This document shows positions 63,537-64,000 of a DNA stretch of 64,000 nucleotides, piece after piece. Under the pieces are notes generated by a model, which was not told the DNA's origin, did no database searches, and saw nothing but the letters and a program-made list of their open reading frames with translations. The translations under genes were made by a program, and so were the position numbers. Numbering within the stretch: the stretch's first letter is position 1; each line of letters begins with the position of its first letter. The DNA comes from Herminiimonas sp. (GTDB lineage: Bacteria; Pseudomonadota; Gammaproteobacteria; Burkholderiales; Burkholderiaceae_D). Location of the stretch: assembly GCA_028292665.1 (NCBI GenBank), contig JAQGLW010000064.1:1-64000 (forward strand). The letters run 5' to 3'.

Positions 63537-64000
63537 ATGGGAAAAACAATAAAGACCGACATGGAGACTTGCGTGCCTTCGTATTGGGAAGACGCGAAGC
63601 TCGAGCTGATGAAGCGCGACCGGATCATGCGCAAGCTGATTCCGCAATTCGGCGATTTGCATCTGATCGGGCGCGGCGAACCGTTTACGACATTGGCGCG
63701 TTCCATCGTGGGTCAGCAGATTTCAATCAAGGCGGCTGAAGCGGTCTGGCAACGGTTGCTCGCGGTCTGTCCCAAATGCACTCCGCTGCAAATACTCAAG
63801 GCAGGCGATGTCAAGCTTGCCACATGCGGTCTGTCCAGGCGCAAGGCGGAATACATCATTGATCTGGCCGAGCATTTCAAGGCCAAACGCGTGCATGCGG
63901 ATAAATGGACCGAGATGGAAGATGAAGAGGTCATCTCGGAACTGGTGCAGATTCGCGGCATCGGCCGCTGGACAGCAGAGATGTTCTTGATATTTAATCT
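63537..64000 (+). CDS. AlkA-like DNA-3-methyladenine glycosylase, cut by window end
   Basis: The first 154 residues of a helix-hairpin-helix (HhH-GPD) DNA glycosylase are visible. PFTTLARSIVGQQISIKAA is the family N-terminal segment, LSRRKAEYIIDLAEHF follows, and the hairpin motif VQIRGIGRWTAEMFLIF is present at the end. The catalytic Asp should lie just beyond the window. Such enzymes excise alkylated purines from DNA. The start is taken as ATG 63537, 6 bases after the cysS stop; ATG 63561 is an alternative. Confidence 0.85.
   Translation, partial: MGKTIKTDMETCVPSYWEDAKLELMKRDRIMRKLIPQFGDLHLIGRGEPFTTLARSIVGQQISIKAAEAVWQRLLAVCPKCTPLQILKAGDVKLATCGLSRRKAEYIIDLAEHFKAKRVHADKWTEMEDEEVISELVQIRGIGRWTAEMFLIFN

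Overview
The window looks like chromosomal DNA of a betaproteobacterium in the order Burkholderiales, most likely the family Oxalobacteraceae (Herminiimonas or Herbaspirillum-like). This is inferred from gene content and order: the acnA/mdh/gntR/sdhCDAB/gltA/sucAB/lpd citric-acid-cycle block, surE-pcm-nlpD-rpoS, ndk-rlmN-pilW-rodZ-ispG-hisS-yfgM-bamB-der-hfq-hflXKC-hisZ-purA, and a DUF2863 protein. I could not run searches, so the genus is a guess. Most of the window is conserved core genome.

Positions 1-3100 are the one clearly accessory stretch. Three leftward genes (a two-helix potassium-type channel, an unrecognised 206-residue protein and a DUF2971 protein) lie next to a tRNA-Pro(GGG) gene whose promoter and 5' half are intact. 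Its sequence stops matching a tRNA right after the anticodon loop. This is what the edge of a tRNA-integrated genomic island looks like, and the three genes are candidates for a defence-like cassette.

Positions 3364-11454 hold an M14 carboxypeptidase, a DUF2863 protein, and a leftward group of acnA, a secreted Lys-rich protein, a CitE-like lyase and mdh. Positions 11731-25581 carry a divergent GntR regulator, sdhCDAB, sdhE, gltA, sucA, sucB, lpd, a small lipoprotein and zapE. Together these encode most of the oxidative citric acid cycle. Visible control elements are a palindrome between mdh and gntR, two related inverted repeats flanking sdhB, a terminator after gltA and a terminator between sucB and lpd.

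Positions 25608-38157 hold a secreted coiled-coil protein, a PP2C phosphatase, a DUF465 protein, a DinG-like helicase, WrbA, a quinone oxidoreductase, the surE-pcm-nlpD-rpoS stationary-phase cluster followed by an overlapping PolB-like exonuclease, rlmD and a BI-1 family membrane protein.

Positions 38369-54686 form a long rightward run: ndk, rlmN, pilW, rodZ-like, ispG, hisS, yfgM-like, bamB, der, hfq, hflX, hflK, hflC, a frameshifted DUF2065 remnant, hisZ, purA and a phosphoribosyltransferase. A tRNA-Leu(CAG) with a strong promoter faces this run and shares a bidirectional terminator with it.

Positions 54994-64000 hold rnr, rlmB, cysE and a YceH protein rightward, lpxH-ppiB-ppiA leftward, then cysS and a truncated AlkA-like DNA glycosylase running off the window.

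No rRNA, CRISPR array, insertion sequence or complete integrase was seen.
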